IMG/VR virus record: IMGVR_UViG_3300025133_003814
Span: 1 to 38,747 of that record
From: a virus
Reading direction: 5' to 3' (one strand)
DNA: 38,747 nt
A program made the translations under genes and the position numbers. Positions within the stretch are counted from its first letter, which is position 1. Each line of letters starts with the position of its first letter. Shown in pieces: positions 22,114 through 32,444 of the stretch. The notes below the pieces were generated by a model that searched no databases, was not told where the DNA came from, and was given only the letters and a program-made list of their open reading frames with translations.

Positions 22114-25100
22114 AAAGTAGTTGCCCCCCAATTAGCTTCAGAAGAAGTTGCTACCTTATCTTTAGTAGTACCTCTTATATTATGATAATCGTAAACAAAT
22201 AATCTTGCATTGTGTGTTAATTTTTTATTAGATGCTGCGTCATTTATATCAGCAGTGTTTAATACATAACTTCCTTTATCTTCAGGTACATAGTAAGCTC
22301 TGTCATATATAATAAATTCTTCTATAGTTCCACGGAATATAGCGGCCGTTGTAGGAGTATGGTTACTTCCTATATTAATATCAGGAGTGATTGTTATAGA
22401 ACCTGTAACAGTCTGTAAATAATCTTCTCTATTTCCATCAATAAACATCTGCATATCAGGGCCTGCTTGACTATTAGTTTTATATGTAACAACAATACTC
22501 ATAGGAGTTTCACCATCAAAGGCAGCAGAAGATTTACTAGTTAAAGTATATGCTGTTGGAGTTGAATTTGTAAATGTAAATGTTACAAACCCACTACTCT
22601 CATCTAAATTCAAAGTAGCACTATTAGTACCATCACCTTGTGCCATTATGTTTTGAACTCCCGGTGAACCACTACGGGCATCAGGAGTAATATGAATAAC
22701 AAAAGTAAATTCTGTTTTACTATCTCCAAAACCCGGACTCTCATCAGCACTTAAATTAGTACCACCAGCTATTGATATAGCGCCGCCAGCAACTTGGTTG
22801 GGTCTAAACGCATAACCGCATGCACCTTGTATATCTCCCCTACATCTACTTCCAGTTGTTACACTACCACTTCCTCTAAACGAAGTACCAACCCTAGCGT
22901 TATAATCGTAAAATTTGTATACAGGACAAACAGTTGCAGTAGAAGGAACTTCATTAAGAGGTACATGTAAAAAGGCTCTATGATATTTATTAGGGATGGT
23001 TGCTCCACTTACATCTACCATTAACATTTTATACCATACATTTTCTGCTCCCTCCCATTTAAATTTAACGGAAGAAAGATTATCATCTGTTATTGAATAT
23101 AAATCAAAACCATCTTTAAGTAGGTCTACAGTAGGTCTTACTGTGAAATTATTAATACTTCCAACAGGGGCAGTATAAGACCAAAGATAGTAAGGTTTAA
23201 CGTCAGCAGCATATATACTTCCAGCATCAACATAATCATTACCATACACTGTTAAAATTTGTTTAACTAGAGGGGTATCGAGAGTTAGTTTTGTAGTAAC
23301 AGGTTGTTCTGGTTGAAGACCAGCAGCTGCCATACCAGATAAATTTAGATTACATTCAGTACTAGTGTATACAGGAGACACATCGAGATATCCTCCAGTA
23401 TTTTCTGCTTCGTTATAAGAACCTGCTCCCCAATCAGTACTTAAATCTATAGCTGAATCAGTACCTAATGATAAATCCCATACGTTAGAATATGGAGACA
23501 TGGTACCCATAGTAGCTTTATTAGCTGCAACAAAGGTATATTTTTCTTCATTATATGTTGAACCAGTGGTAGTTGTGGCATCACTTCCAGTAGTCATTGG
23601 TAGTATACTAGTATATGATTTACCTGAAGAACCTCCAGTATCTTGCCATGGAAATATCTCACTACCGTCAGTATTACCGCCGGGCCATAATTGCATCCAA
23701 ACCCAATATTTGTAAGGTGAAATGTAAAGATAGGGTAAATTTTCTGGTATAAGTAGGGGGTCTAAAGGAGTATCTAGAGTTACTACATTTCCCTTTATCT
23801 CTTCTAATTTCGATAAACCCTTTGCTCCTATAAATTGTTTGATAGGTAGACCACTATTAGCATCTGCACCACCTACATTAGCAGCATATGCTTGGGCTGA
23901 TGTACCAACTTGTCCTCTTCTAACGGTTAATTCATCATTTTTACCAGCAGGACTACTTTGGTCTTGAGGGTTAGCATTAGCCTTAATAACTCTAACTATC
24001 TCAGTAGAAGAACCGTCTGTCCCAGTTAGTTGTATCCATACATTAGGACATTGTTTAAATAAATCGACACTCCCTGTTACAGTTCCGGGATTGACTACAA
24101 GATTATATTCCTTCGCATCAGTTGTTTCCATAATTTTAATAGAACCTGTAGTTCCTCCACCACTCCAGTATGGGTCTCCTCCCCATCCTTCAACTTGAGC
24201 TGCTGTATAAAGTTCTGTATCATAATTTACAACAACAGGTAAACCATCTCTCACACCAGACGCTGTCTTTCCTCCAGCTATATATACCATATATTGAGTG
24301 TCCATATCTAAATGAAATATAGAAGGATTGTCTACTTCAAATGTTCTAGTATCAACCTCGGAAGAGTCACTACCTTCATTAAAAGCAGGTAGAGATGTTA
24401 TTTTAGCAGAAACAAAGGGATGTTCACATTTAAACCAACCAGTTGCAGTAGTGCCAGCGCCTGCATCTCCCGGTTCTCCTTGAAGTTTTCCATTAGGATT
24501 ATAAATAAGATGACCTACTCCTTTCTGTGTCATAGCATCATTATACAATTTAGCATCACTTCCTGATACAAAGGAAAAGCCACCAACAGTTGCTCCTGCT
24601 GCTACTTGAGAAGTAAATGCAGTAGAGTCCAACTTGTGAGGCCATAATCCATTACCCGTTCTTCGGATTTCTGGATTCGAAAAATATCCTGATGAATCTG
24701 AGTTATAATTAGTAGTAGAATTTTCCTCCATAAATGTCAAATTTTGTAACCAATATCCTAAATAAAGTTTATTGCTTAAAGTTGAACCATTGAAATATTG
24801 TTGAGATAAGAAACATTGAGTAGTCTCAGCAGTTTGTTTTAAAATCTTAGAGAAACCATTTGTTCCAAAACCACCAAACATGAAAACCCCACTATAATCG
24901 CCACCTCCAATTGATTCTAAATCGGTTTCTTTATTTTCAAAACCCATCAAAACATAAGTAGGTGAATAATAATCATGAAGTTTATCATCCATTTTAACTT
25001 CTTTCCAGCTTGGAACACCACTGGTGCCTGATGCTGCTACATAAGCACCTGCATTACGTCTAGGGCTTTTAACTCCATATTCTTTGATTGATATAGCCTG

Positions 25101-27539
25101 AGTATGAGTACCTGCTTGAGCTGAAGCATTTTGAACAGTATTAGTAAAGTTATTAAATTTAATACTATCAACAAAGACACTAGTCTGTTTGTCGGAAGGT
25201 GTTTCTTCTGGAGTTTCACCAATAATACCAAATTTAGCTTTTCCACTGTCGTAATCAGTCCATGGCTGGTCTTCCATATAATTAGATGACCCTGACTCTG
25301 CACTAAAGTTTCTATAATTAGTAGCCCATAAACACATAACATTAGGGAAATATTTTCTATTGTTAAACCAATCTATGCTAGAAGCGTATTCATCTCCATC
25401 AGCAGCATCTGATTTATTTTGTTTTATAGGAAATAATATATCTAGCGCAGGTACCTCAGGGTGGAAAGCGAATGGGTCTGCTGCGCCAACACCTTCAGAA
25501 CCACTTACAAAACCCTCTGTAAAAAATACTTTCATCTGATTACAATAACTGGTAGAAGTTTCTCCTCCTGTAGAGGCTTGGGTTGCATTCGTGGCAAGGT
25601 CTTGACAATTTAAACCCTGAACATCAATTACAAATTTAGCTGTAATCCACTTATTCATACTCAAAGCTACAGAGGGAACAAATCCACTACCTTCTGTACC
25701 GGGCTTAGTTTTACCTCCATAAGCTACCATATTAGCAGCACTATCTGCACCTGTATTACCACTCACAAATTTCATTATCCCTGTTGAGAAATAACCAGCA
25801 GGATAGGGTGAGTTGCCCGGATTCGTTACAACTCTACCAGCTTTAGGGTCCATTCTAGTTGGTAATGACTGTGCTACAGCTACTTGACCATCGTCCTCTA
25901 TACCTGCATTTGTTGGTAGTGCTATATCTCTATATATTGTAAGTGCTCCTATATATTTAGAACCGTAATTATATACTTTGTTAGGTGCATTTGGGGCAGC
26001 ACCAGCATCTCCAGCATAGAAATCATCCATACCTCTTAGTATATAAGCGTCTAAACTCTCTCCTTCTTCTGGAGGATAATTAGCAAATGTAATTGTGAAA
26101 TTTCTACCTAATGTTTTATATGTATTATTTGGAGTTCCCTCAGAACCTGACCAATATGCTGTATCTATATTTCTACTAACAATACATTCTTGAGAGTCTG
26201 TAGCTTGAGCGTGATAATCAGTGAACGTTCCACTGCTTGAAGGTGTTGTGTCGGCATATGAACCAATACGTGGTAAAGTATCTAATTCATCTAAATAGAA
26301 ACTCACTTCTATCTCTGGTAAATTTAAACGATAATCCATTCCTACAGGAAGTTCGTCTCCTGTAGATGTACTGAATGCGTGGTCAATAGGTATAGGATAA
26401 GGTATTTTTTTCATTCCTACACAAGAGTATTGATTTGAGAATTCCTCTTTTTTACCAAAATAAGTTTCCACTGAATCCTCTTCTGCGTTGGCTGAAGAAA
26501 ATTGCCATAAATGATACATATGTAATGATTGTCCACCTTCATGAAATCTCTCACTACTTAATCCTAATGTAGAGCGAGTAACAGGTGTACCTGTATCATC
26601 ACCTCCTCCATAAAATGTATTAATGTCAGGTGTTGTATATATCAGACCTTCGTCAAATATAGTTGTGTTGGCAGTGGGTTCTGCGGCTTCTTCTGTGGAT
26701 GATAAAGTCTCAGTGTTTGTATATTGTACTATACCCTTTATATCACTATCATTAAAATAAGGTACTATAACTCTAACTCCAGATTCGTCATCGGAGGTAC
26801 CTCGAAAATCCTTCGCAGGTTTCCATAAGGTTTTTCCTTGGCTAGAATCGACACGTGTTAACAAAATGAAGCCGTTTTCACTTACCGTCTCTGAATGAGT
26901 TCCATCTAACTGCGTAGCAAAGAATTTTTTTAGAATCTCCACATCAGCCATACTAGGGTCGCCAAAAATTCTTGTACTATAGGAAGCAGATTTAATACCA
27001 GTACCGTTAGCTTGATGTGACAATAACTCAGTCCAATTCTCCTCACTTACATAAGGACCACTAAGACTTACAGATGTCGAACCCTCATTACTTAAAACTT
27101 TAACATCTCCTAATGTTGATTCAGAACCATCGAAATTTTCTTCATAGGTATATTGTTTTGGGTCATTATATGCTGCAAATACAGCTAAGTTATTTGCATT
27201 ACTAGTACCTGCTGTCATACCTCCCTCAGTATAAGTAATACCATCTTTCATTTTATATAATTTTGCATTAGGAACTCCACCGGTTTCTGTTAAATCTACA
27301 GACTTACCATATAGTATTAAATTACCACCCTTTATAACACCTCCTCCTACAGGAGGACTACTAGCTACTTGTCCTGATATTAACCAAGCATTTATATCTG
27401 TACCTCCTTGTAGAGATATTTCTGTGTTACTTTGACCATATGCTACATCTGGAAAATGTGGAGAAGTTTTTATAACTGAACTTGCTCCTATTATTGATTT
27501 CCTATAAAAAGTATTATTCTCTACTTGTATACTTACCAT
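22110..27539 (-). CDS. Giant tail adhesin/fibre with C-terminal LamG-like domain
   Basis: A 1809-residue protein immediately after the tape measure gene (one base apart). Almost the whole chain is Gly/Ser/Thr/Asn-rich beta-type sequence. Near residues 1590-1750 a concanavalin/LamG-like domain is visible (FTFVIHITPDARSGSPG, MSIVVTYKTNSQAG, MQMFIDGNREDY, FRGTIEEFIIYDRAYY). LamG domains bind glycans, so this is the best candidate for the receptor-binding tail protein. No signal peptide is visible. The size is large for a virus tail protein and makes this gene one seventh of the window. Confidence 0.7.
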   Translation of the reverse strand: MVSIQVENNTFYRKSIIGASSVIKTSPHFPDVAYGQSNTEISLQGGTDINAWLISGQVASSPPVGGGVIKGGNLILYGKSVDLTETGGVPNAKLYKMKDGITYTEGGMTAGTSNANNLAVFAAYNDPKQYTYEENFDGSESTLGDVKVLSNEGSTSVSLSGPYVSEENWTELLSHQANGTGIKSASYSTRIFGDPSMADVEILKKFFATQLDGTHSETVSENGFILLTRVDSSQGKTLWKPAKDFRGTSDDESGVRVIVPYFNDSDIKGIVQYTNTETLSSTEEAAEPTANTTIFDEGLIYTTPDINTFYGGGDDTGTPVTRSTLGLSSERFHEGGQSLHMYHLWQFSSANAEEDSVETYFGKKEEFSNQYSCVGMKKIPYPIPIDHAFSTSTGDELPVGMDYRLNLPEIEVSFYLDELDTLPRIGSYADTTPSSSGTFTDYHAQATDSQECIVSRNIDTAYWSGSEGTPNNTYKTLGRNFTITFANYPPEEGESLDAYILRGMDDFYAGDAGAAPNAPNKVYNYGSKYIGALTIYRDIALPTNAGIEDDGQVAVAQSLPTRMDPKAGRVVTNPGNSPYPAGYFSTGIMKFVSGNTGADSAANMVAYGGKTKPGTEGSGFVPSVALSMNKWITAKFVIDVQGLNCQDLATNATQASTGGETSTSYCNQMKVFFTEGFVSGSEGVGAADPFAFHPEVPALDILFPIKQNKSDAADGDEYASSIDWFNNRKYFPNVMCLWATNYRNFSAESGSSNYMEDQPWTDYDSGKAKFGIIGETPEETPSDKQTSVFVDSIKFNNFTNTVQNASAQAGTHTQAISIKEYGVKSPRRNAGAYVAASGTSGVPSWKEVKMDDKLHDYYSPTYVLMGFENKETDLESIGGGDYSGVFMFGGFGTNGFSKILKQTAETTQCFLSQQYFNGSTLSNKLYLGYWLQNLTFMEENSTTNYNSDSSGYFSNPEIRRTGNGLWPHKLDSTAFTSQVAAGATVGGFSFVSGSDAKLYNDAMTQKGVGHLIYNPNGKLQGEPGDAGAGTTATGWFKCEHPFVSAKITSLPAFNEGSDSSEVDTRTFEVDNPSIFHLDMDTQYMVYIAGGKTASGVRDGLPVVVNYDTELYTAAQVEGWGGDPYWSGGGTTGSIKIMETTDAKEYNLVVNPGTVTGSVDLFKQCPNVWIQLTGTDGSSTEIVRVIKANANPQDQSSPAGKNDELTVRRGQVGTSAQAYAANVGGADANSGLPIKQFIGAKGLSKLEEIKGNVVTLDTPLDPLLIPENLPYLYISPYKYWVWMQLWPGGNTDGSEIFPWQDTGGSSGKSYTSILPMTTGSDATTTTGSTYNEEKYTFVAANKATMGTMSPYSNVWDLSLGTDSAIDLSTDWGAGSYNEAENTGGYLDVSPVYTSTECNLNLSGMAAAGLQPEQPVTTKLTLDTPLVKQILTVYGNDYVDAGSIYAADVKPYYLWSYTAPVGSINNFTVRPTVDLLKDGFDLYSITDDNLSSVKFKWEGAENVWYKMLMVDVSGATIPNKYHRAFLHVPLNEVPSTATVCPVYKFYDYNARVGTSFRGSGSVTTGSRCRGDIQGACGYAFRPNQVAGGAISIAGGTNLSADESPGFGDSKTEFTFVIHITPDARSGSPGVQNIMAQGDGTNSATLNLDESSGFVTFTFTNSTPTAYTLTSKSSAAFDGETPMSIVVTYKTNSQAGPDMQMFIDGNREDYLQTVTGSITITPDINIGSNHTPTTAAIFRGTIEEFIIYDRAYYVPEDKGSYVLNTADINDAASNKKLTHNARLFVYDYHNIRGTTKDKVATSSEANWGATTL

Positions 27540-27540
27540 T

Positions 27541-30500
27541 CTATACCACTCCTGCGTAACTATCTATTGATATCTTACTGTTTTTAGATACCGAATTAGC
27601 GCTTATTAACGTGCCTACAGTCATAACGGAAGCTCCACCTCCGCCACCGTCGCCACGATTACGCCAATCAGATAACATATTTCTGGTTCTCCTACTATTT
27701 AAGTCTTTGTTTGCTACAATACGTCCTGAAGTGGAAGGTATAAAGATTTCTGGACCCATTTCTCCTACCATTACAGGTCCTCCACCAGAGTAACGAGGTA
27801 CTTTACCTCCTATTGCATGATATTCTACATTCTGTTGAGATTGTTGATAAGCTTGTGAGTCTCCTCCAAAAGGATTCCAATAAGCCCACCCTGATTCGAT
27901 AAGGTCTTGTTGAAAATTATGGGAGGGTGTACCAATATGAGTATCGTACCAACTACTATCATCACTAGATGACGATGATGTTCCTTGTGGTGGAAGGCCC
28001 ATGTCTTCAAGGGCACGGTTTATTTCTTGCTGTATTAACATTTGGCGCAACGCTTCCTCCATCTCTGGAGGCATACCGGGGGCGGAGTTTTGATTTACGC
28101 TGTAGTATTGGCCCTCCGCTCTTCGGGCCCTATCATATTCTTCAAAACTACTGTATTGAGAAGGATACCATGTATCGTATGTAGGTCCTTGTCCGTAATC
28201 ATGTGTAGGAGCAGGAGGTCCTATAGTACCACCTCGTGCACCGCCAGTATTTGCAGTAGTACCCTGAAGAATTACATCAAGCACTTCTTCGTGCCCCGGG
28301 CCCGGATTATATGAGTGAGGTAAATCTACCTCGCTGAAATCACTACCAGTGATAGCGCCTACCACCCAATTCCAAGCATCAAGTATTCGGTCTACGAACC
28401 ATTTACCTAAATTTACAAAAGCCATTCCTATATCTACAAGGAAATCTGTCGTGTGTGTCCAAGCAGTGCCCCAGTCTATATCAACCTCAGGGTCTACCCA
28501 ATCTTCCCAAAACTGTACGAAATGAGCCCAATGAGAGTCTTCTCCCAAACTGTCTGCAAACCATCCACCTATAGTAACCCCTATATCAACAAAGAATCCT
28601 AACACTTTAGCAGCCAATTGTACAAACGTTCCTAAAAAGGCTCCTATTTCCTGCATAGTTCTAATTAAAATCATTTGAGATTCCATACCAGTAACATCAC
28701 CAAGCCATCCACCAAATGCTTCTCTAGCATTTTGTATAGATATAATAAGAGGTTCGAGTCCTACCCATAGAGTAGAGATAAGCTCCTTAAAACCTAGTGA
28801 TAGCCCTGAGACTATATTACTCCAATCTGTTGTAGTAGAAGCTGCTATACCTAATGTAGCTACGGCTGCTACAGCTAAAGTTTGCCAACTAAATAATACC
28901 TTCACCAGTGCTCCAAGTATACCTTTAAGTTTACCTATAGAGCCTGCCCATAAACTAGTTGCTACTTCAGCTCCTTCACCACTAGCTACAGCTATTGTGT
29001 AATATTTTATACTAGATATAACATGTTTCATTATTCCTGCAAGTGATGACATTCCCATCTTAAGTAAATCTATACTAGTTGTGAAAATCTTAGTGTAAGG
29101 TATAGCTTCTAAACCTAATATCTTACTATATATTCTAAAAGAAATATATAACTTTAAAACATCAGGTCCTATCATTTTAATAACTTTCAAAACAGCCATT
29201 AATGGTGCAAAGAAAGCTTTTAACATTGAGATATTAAAGAATCCTGCTTCTGTGAAATCTTTTATTATTTTAACCAATTCCTTTGATGCTTTAGTAAATA
29301 ATTCTACTGCTTTAATAGCTATACCTCTTAGAGTTTTTGAAAATTCTGTTAATTCATATGTTCCATTTGCTAATTCTGTAACGAGAAGACCTTTTAAAGT
29401 TTCTAAGAAATTAAGAATTGCTTCATGGAAACCATTCATATATTCAGTTCCTTCATAAGCAGCATCTCTCATAAAGAAAATAGCCAAAGCATTATTTTTC
29501 AAAATTTGTATTTGAGCACTAATAGATTCATTCTGAATTTGAACCATCTGGTCCAATTCTCCACCAGCATTGGCGGTATCTTCAACAGCCTGTGTGAACT
29601 CCTCAGCATTTTGTACTAAGTGGATAAACGCGGTTGCACCACGAACATTCAAATCTTGAATTAAACTTGTCAATAACTCAGTACTTGCCACAGCATCTTC
29701 ACCAATGATATTAGCATATTCTGAAGCTATCTCAGTTAATTGCTTCATAGTACCATCTACATTAAGTATCTCAAGCCCTATTTTTCTAAAGGCAGCTGCG
29801 TTATCATCAGCATGTTCTGCAAACTCAGATAACGCTTGACGTAAACCACGACCTGCAATACCTGCTTCTAAAGCCCTATTAGTCAAGACTTGTAAAGCAC
29901 CTAATAGTTGGTCTAAACTTTGCCCTGTCGCAGTAAAGAAAGGCAAAGCGAACTTAATAGCGCTTGTTAAATCTTGATATTCAATTAAAGACTTCTGGAT
30001 AGCATGAGCAAACTTGTCAGTAACCTCTGCGGCTTGGGACATGGGTAAGCCAAAACCGAAGAGGGTCTGTGCAGTTAACTTAGATATTGTATTATGGTCT
30101 CCTTGAACAGCCATAGATAATTTTAAAGTTTCTGGTAAGATGGTCAATGCTTCATTAGCGCTTACACCAGCAGATGCAAGTTGGTAGAGACCAGTAGCAC
30201 CGTTTTGCATACTCATACCAAATTGTTGTCCAAATTGAGTAACGGCTTCACCAGTATCAAATAATTCATCTCTAGTTAAATTAAAAACAGAGTTAGCATT
30301 TAACAATTCACGCTCAAATTCTTGAAGTTCTTGAGTTAAACCATTTAATTGCCAAAAGAATGCTGCTAGAGCAGATATAGTTTCACGAATATTTCCTATA
30401 AACTCTTGTTTAAATAGATATATAACTTGTTGAGTTTCTTGCATAACCTTCTCTGTCTCTTGATGTAATTGATGCTCTGCATCTGCAAGTTCTTTAGTAG

Positions 30501-32142
30501 CTTCTGTTAATTCCTTCTGAGCTTCTTTTCTCCACTCTTCTAAATCAGCTAATTCTCTATTATCTTTCTTTAACATGTCATTTCTAGTGCGGTCTATTTC
30601 ATGTAGATGTTTAGTCTGGTCAACAATATCATCTAGGAAACTGACAGCGTCATCTGGAGACATTCCTCCCATAGGGCCGCCGCCTCCTCCTCCAAAGTGT
30701 TTCCCTTGGTGGGGACCCGTATAGCCCTTTGGCCACCAATTACCACGCCCCACTAGAGGGGCTCCGTTCATGGAAAGGGAATCAGGCCCTGAAATCGGGG
30801 TGTAACCGAAGTCACTACCATCGTAAGATGCATTCTTGGCGCCCGGCGGACCACCGGGTCCACATCCTATGGTCATGTCATTCTTGGTGTCATACCACAT
30901 AAAGTCAGTTTTTGATGTATTTACTGATTTTAAAGGGTCTATTAATTTGTTAGCCCTTTCAACAAGCATATCTTTTGGAGCCTCATACACTTTATTCATA
31001 TCTTTAGCCCAAGTTTCACCATCCTTTGATACAAGGTCAATTATAGTTTTATCATTTTGTTTTTTCTCTTCTAGGAATTTTTTATCTAAGATTTTTAAAT
31101 TATCTATATGTTCTTCATCTATCTTATAATGCTCTTTATCGAGGGATAAGTGGTTAGTAGGGGTACCCGGGGTGGTAGGGGGAGCTACAGTTTTCTGCAT
31201 AAGTTTATCTATATTTTTATGGTGTACATCTTCTACTTTTAATGCTCCATTTCTCTTATCTACTAATTTATACCAGTCCCAATCCTTTGCTTCTGGTTTT
31301 GGTTGTGGCATTCTATTTGTATAACCATAATCTTCTTCCATCCAATCACTAGCAAATAATGTATCTTTATTTTCTATCCAACCCTTCTGTGCCCTTTTCT
31401 TGAATAGCCCACGACCTATTTCTTTATCTTCACCTATTATAAAGTCTTCACCATAGAGTCTATTACCATCTTTATCGTATCCAGCATATGAACCCGGATG
31501 ACCCGGTTGACCACCACCCCTGCCGCCGGGTCCCCCGCCGAAGCGCCCGCCGCCACCGCTAGGCCCGCCGCCACCGCTAGTGTGAGATGCACCGCCAGCA
31601 CCCATAGCATTAACTAACTCTTTAAAGTCTTTAGCTTGAGTTTTCATCGCTTGAGAGCGAGCTTTCATATTGTTAAGAATTACTTTTCTTTCTTCTTTAC
31701 CTAAAGATATAAAATTTTCTACCATTCTTTGGTACTGTTTGGCAGCACTCATATCTTTATTCATACCAGAAAAGAGGCGTGGAGCTGCTGCTGGCTGTAC
31801 TTTAGATACGTAATTTTTAAAATCAGTTATACTTTTTTTAGTTTTAAAAGCACTTTGGTCGAACATTGCCTGAGTTTGGCGTACAGAATTCTTAGCTTGT
31901 TTTCTAATACTATTGTCTTGTTCTTTTTGTAATCCTTGGATAGCTTTATTAGCTCTTTTTAAATCTTGTTTGGCTAATCTAAGTCTATCTGAAGCAGCTT
32001 TAGTTTGTTCTTGATTAAGTTTCTTATAGACACCGCCAGTAAATTTAGCGAGCACGCTGCCAGCCTGCGTCAATGCACGCGGAGAAGGCATAGCTAAGCC
32101 TATAGCTACCCTTGCAGCAAATACTTGTCCTGCGAAACCCAT
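27541..32142 (-). CDS. Tail tape measure protein
   Basis: A 1533-residue tape measure protein, the scaffold that sets tail length. The conserved core (about residues 590-880) shows the typical ELFDTGEAVTQFGQQFGMS, LASAGVSANEALTILPETLKL and AGRGLRQALSEFAEH stretches of TP901-type proteins. Hydrophobic segments follow near 1000-1100, and the C-terminus has the frequent GEMGPEIFIPSTSG motif. Two Gly-rich, GC-rich inserts lie at about 181-216 and 470-494. At the usual rule of about 0.15 nm per residue the tail would be near 230 nm. It follows the chaperone genes, as expected for a long non-contractile tail. Confidence 0.92.
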   Translation of the reverse strand: MGFAGQVFAARVAIGLAMPSPRALTQAGSVLAKFTGGVYKKLNQEQTKAASDRLRLAKQDLKRANKAIQGLQKEQDNSIRKQAKNSVRQTQAMFDQSAFKTKKSITDFKNYVSKVQPAAAPRLFSGMNKDMSAAKQYQRMVENFISLGKEERKVILNNMKARSQAMKTQAKDFKELVNAMGAGGASHTSGGGGPSGGGGRFGGGPGGRGGGQPGHPGSYAGYDKDGNRLYGEDFIIGEDKEIGRGLFKKRAQKGWIENKDTLFASDWMEEDYGYTNRMPQPKPEAKDWDWYKLVDKRNGALKVEDVHHKNIDKLMQKTVAPPTTPGTPTNHLSLDKEHYKIDEEHIDNLKILDKKFLEEKKQNDKTIIDLVSKDGETWAKDMNKVYEAPKDMLVERANKLIDPLKSVNTSKTDFMWYDTKNDMTIGCGPGGPPGAKNASYDGSDFGYTPISGPDSLSMNGAPLVGRGNWWPKGYTGPHQGKHFGGGGGGPMGGMSPDDAVSFLDDIVDQTKHLHEIDRTRNDMLKKDNRELADLEEWRKEAQKELTEATKELADAEHQLHQETEKVMQETQQVIYLFKQEFIGNIRETISALAAFFWQLNGLTQELQEFERELLNANSVFNLTRDELFDTGEAVTQFGQQFGMSMQNGATGLYQLASAGVSANEALTILPETLKLSMAVQGDHNTISKLTAQTLFGFGLPMSQAAEVTDKFAHAIQKSLIEYQDLTSAIKFALPFFTATGQSLDQLLGALQVLTNRALEAGIAGRGLRQALSEFAEHADDNAAAFRKIGLEILNVDGTMKQLTEIASEYANIIGEDAVASTELLTSLIQDLNVRGATAFIHLVQNAEEFTQAVEDTANAGGELDQMVQIQNESISAQIQILKNNALAIFFMRDAAYEGTEYMNGFHEAILNFLETLKGLLVTELANGTYELTEFSKTLRGIAIKAVELFTKASKELVKIIKDFTEAGFFNISMLKAFFAPLMAVLKVIKMIGPDVLKLYISFRIYSKILGLEAIPYTKIFTTSIDLLKMGMSSLAGIMKHVISSIKYYTIAVASGEGAEVATSLWAGSIGKLKGILGALVKVLFSWQTLAVAAVATLGIAASTTTDWSNIVSGLSLGFKELISTLWVGLEPLIISIQNAREAFGGWLGDVTGMESQMILIRTMQEIGAFLGTFVQLAAKVLGFFVDIGVTIGGWFADSLGEDSHWAHFVQFWEDWVDPEVDIDWGTAWTHTTDFLVDIGMAFVNLGKWFVDRILDAWNWVVGAITGSDFSEVDLPHSYNPGPGHEEVLDVILQGTTANTGGARGGTIGPPAPTHDYGQGPTYDTWYPSQYSSFEEYDRARRAEGQYYSVNQNSAPGMPPEMEEALRQMLIQQEINRALEDMGLPPQGTSSSSSDDSSWYDTHIGTPSHNFQQDLIESGWAYWNPFGGDSQAYQQSQQNVEYHAIGGKVPRYSGGGPVMVGEMGPEIFIPSTSGRIVANKDLNSRRTRNMLSDWRNRGDGGGGGASVMTVGTLISANSVSKNSKISIDSYAGVV

Positions 32143-32144
32143 GT

Positions 32145-32444
32145 TTAACCCATTAAACTATCAAAAGTTTGTTTTGGTTTTTCTTTTCCTAACATGTCAT
32201 CGAATTTTCTTCGTGTTTCAAGGTATCTATGCCATGTTGTTCTCACTTGAGGCTTTTTCTTGGATAATTGGCTTATTTCTTCATCAGAATAACCATCCAT
32301 CGCATGAAATGCCATGTATTCATTATAAGCAGCGAGAAGCCCTTCGGCTTCGTATCGCGGCATCTGTTTTATTTCGGACCAACTAAGTCCGAGTTCTTTC
32401 ATCAAAGGGATGTATAAAAGCACCGCTTCGGGCGCGTTTATCAT
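32145..32444 (-). CDS. Tail assembly chaperone, frameshifted part (T-like)
   Basis: A 99-residue protein located where lambda-type T open frames lie, between the G-like chaperone and the tape measure. It can be read from its own ATG (ATGA overlap) or, more likely in part, as the -1 frameshift extension of the upstream gene. The frame is open from the slippery site to the ATG. It is helical (AEGLLAAYNEYMAFHAMDG) with a basic end. The chaperone is expected to coat the tape measure during assembly and be absent from the virion. Confidence 0.65.
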   Translation of the reverse strand: MINAPEAVLLYIPLMKELGLSWSEIKQMPRYEAEGLLAAYNEYMAFHAMDGYSDEEISQLSKKKPQVRTTWHRYLETRRKFDDMLGKEKPKQTFDSLMG

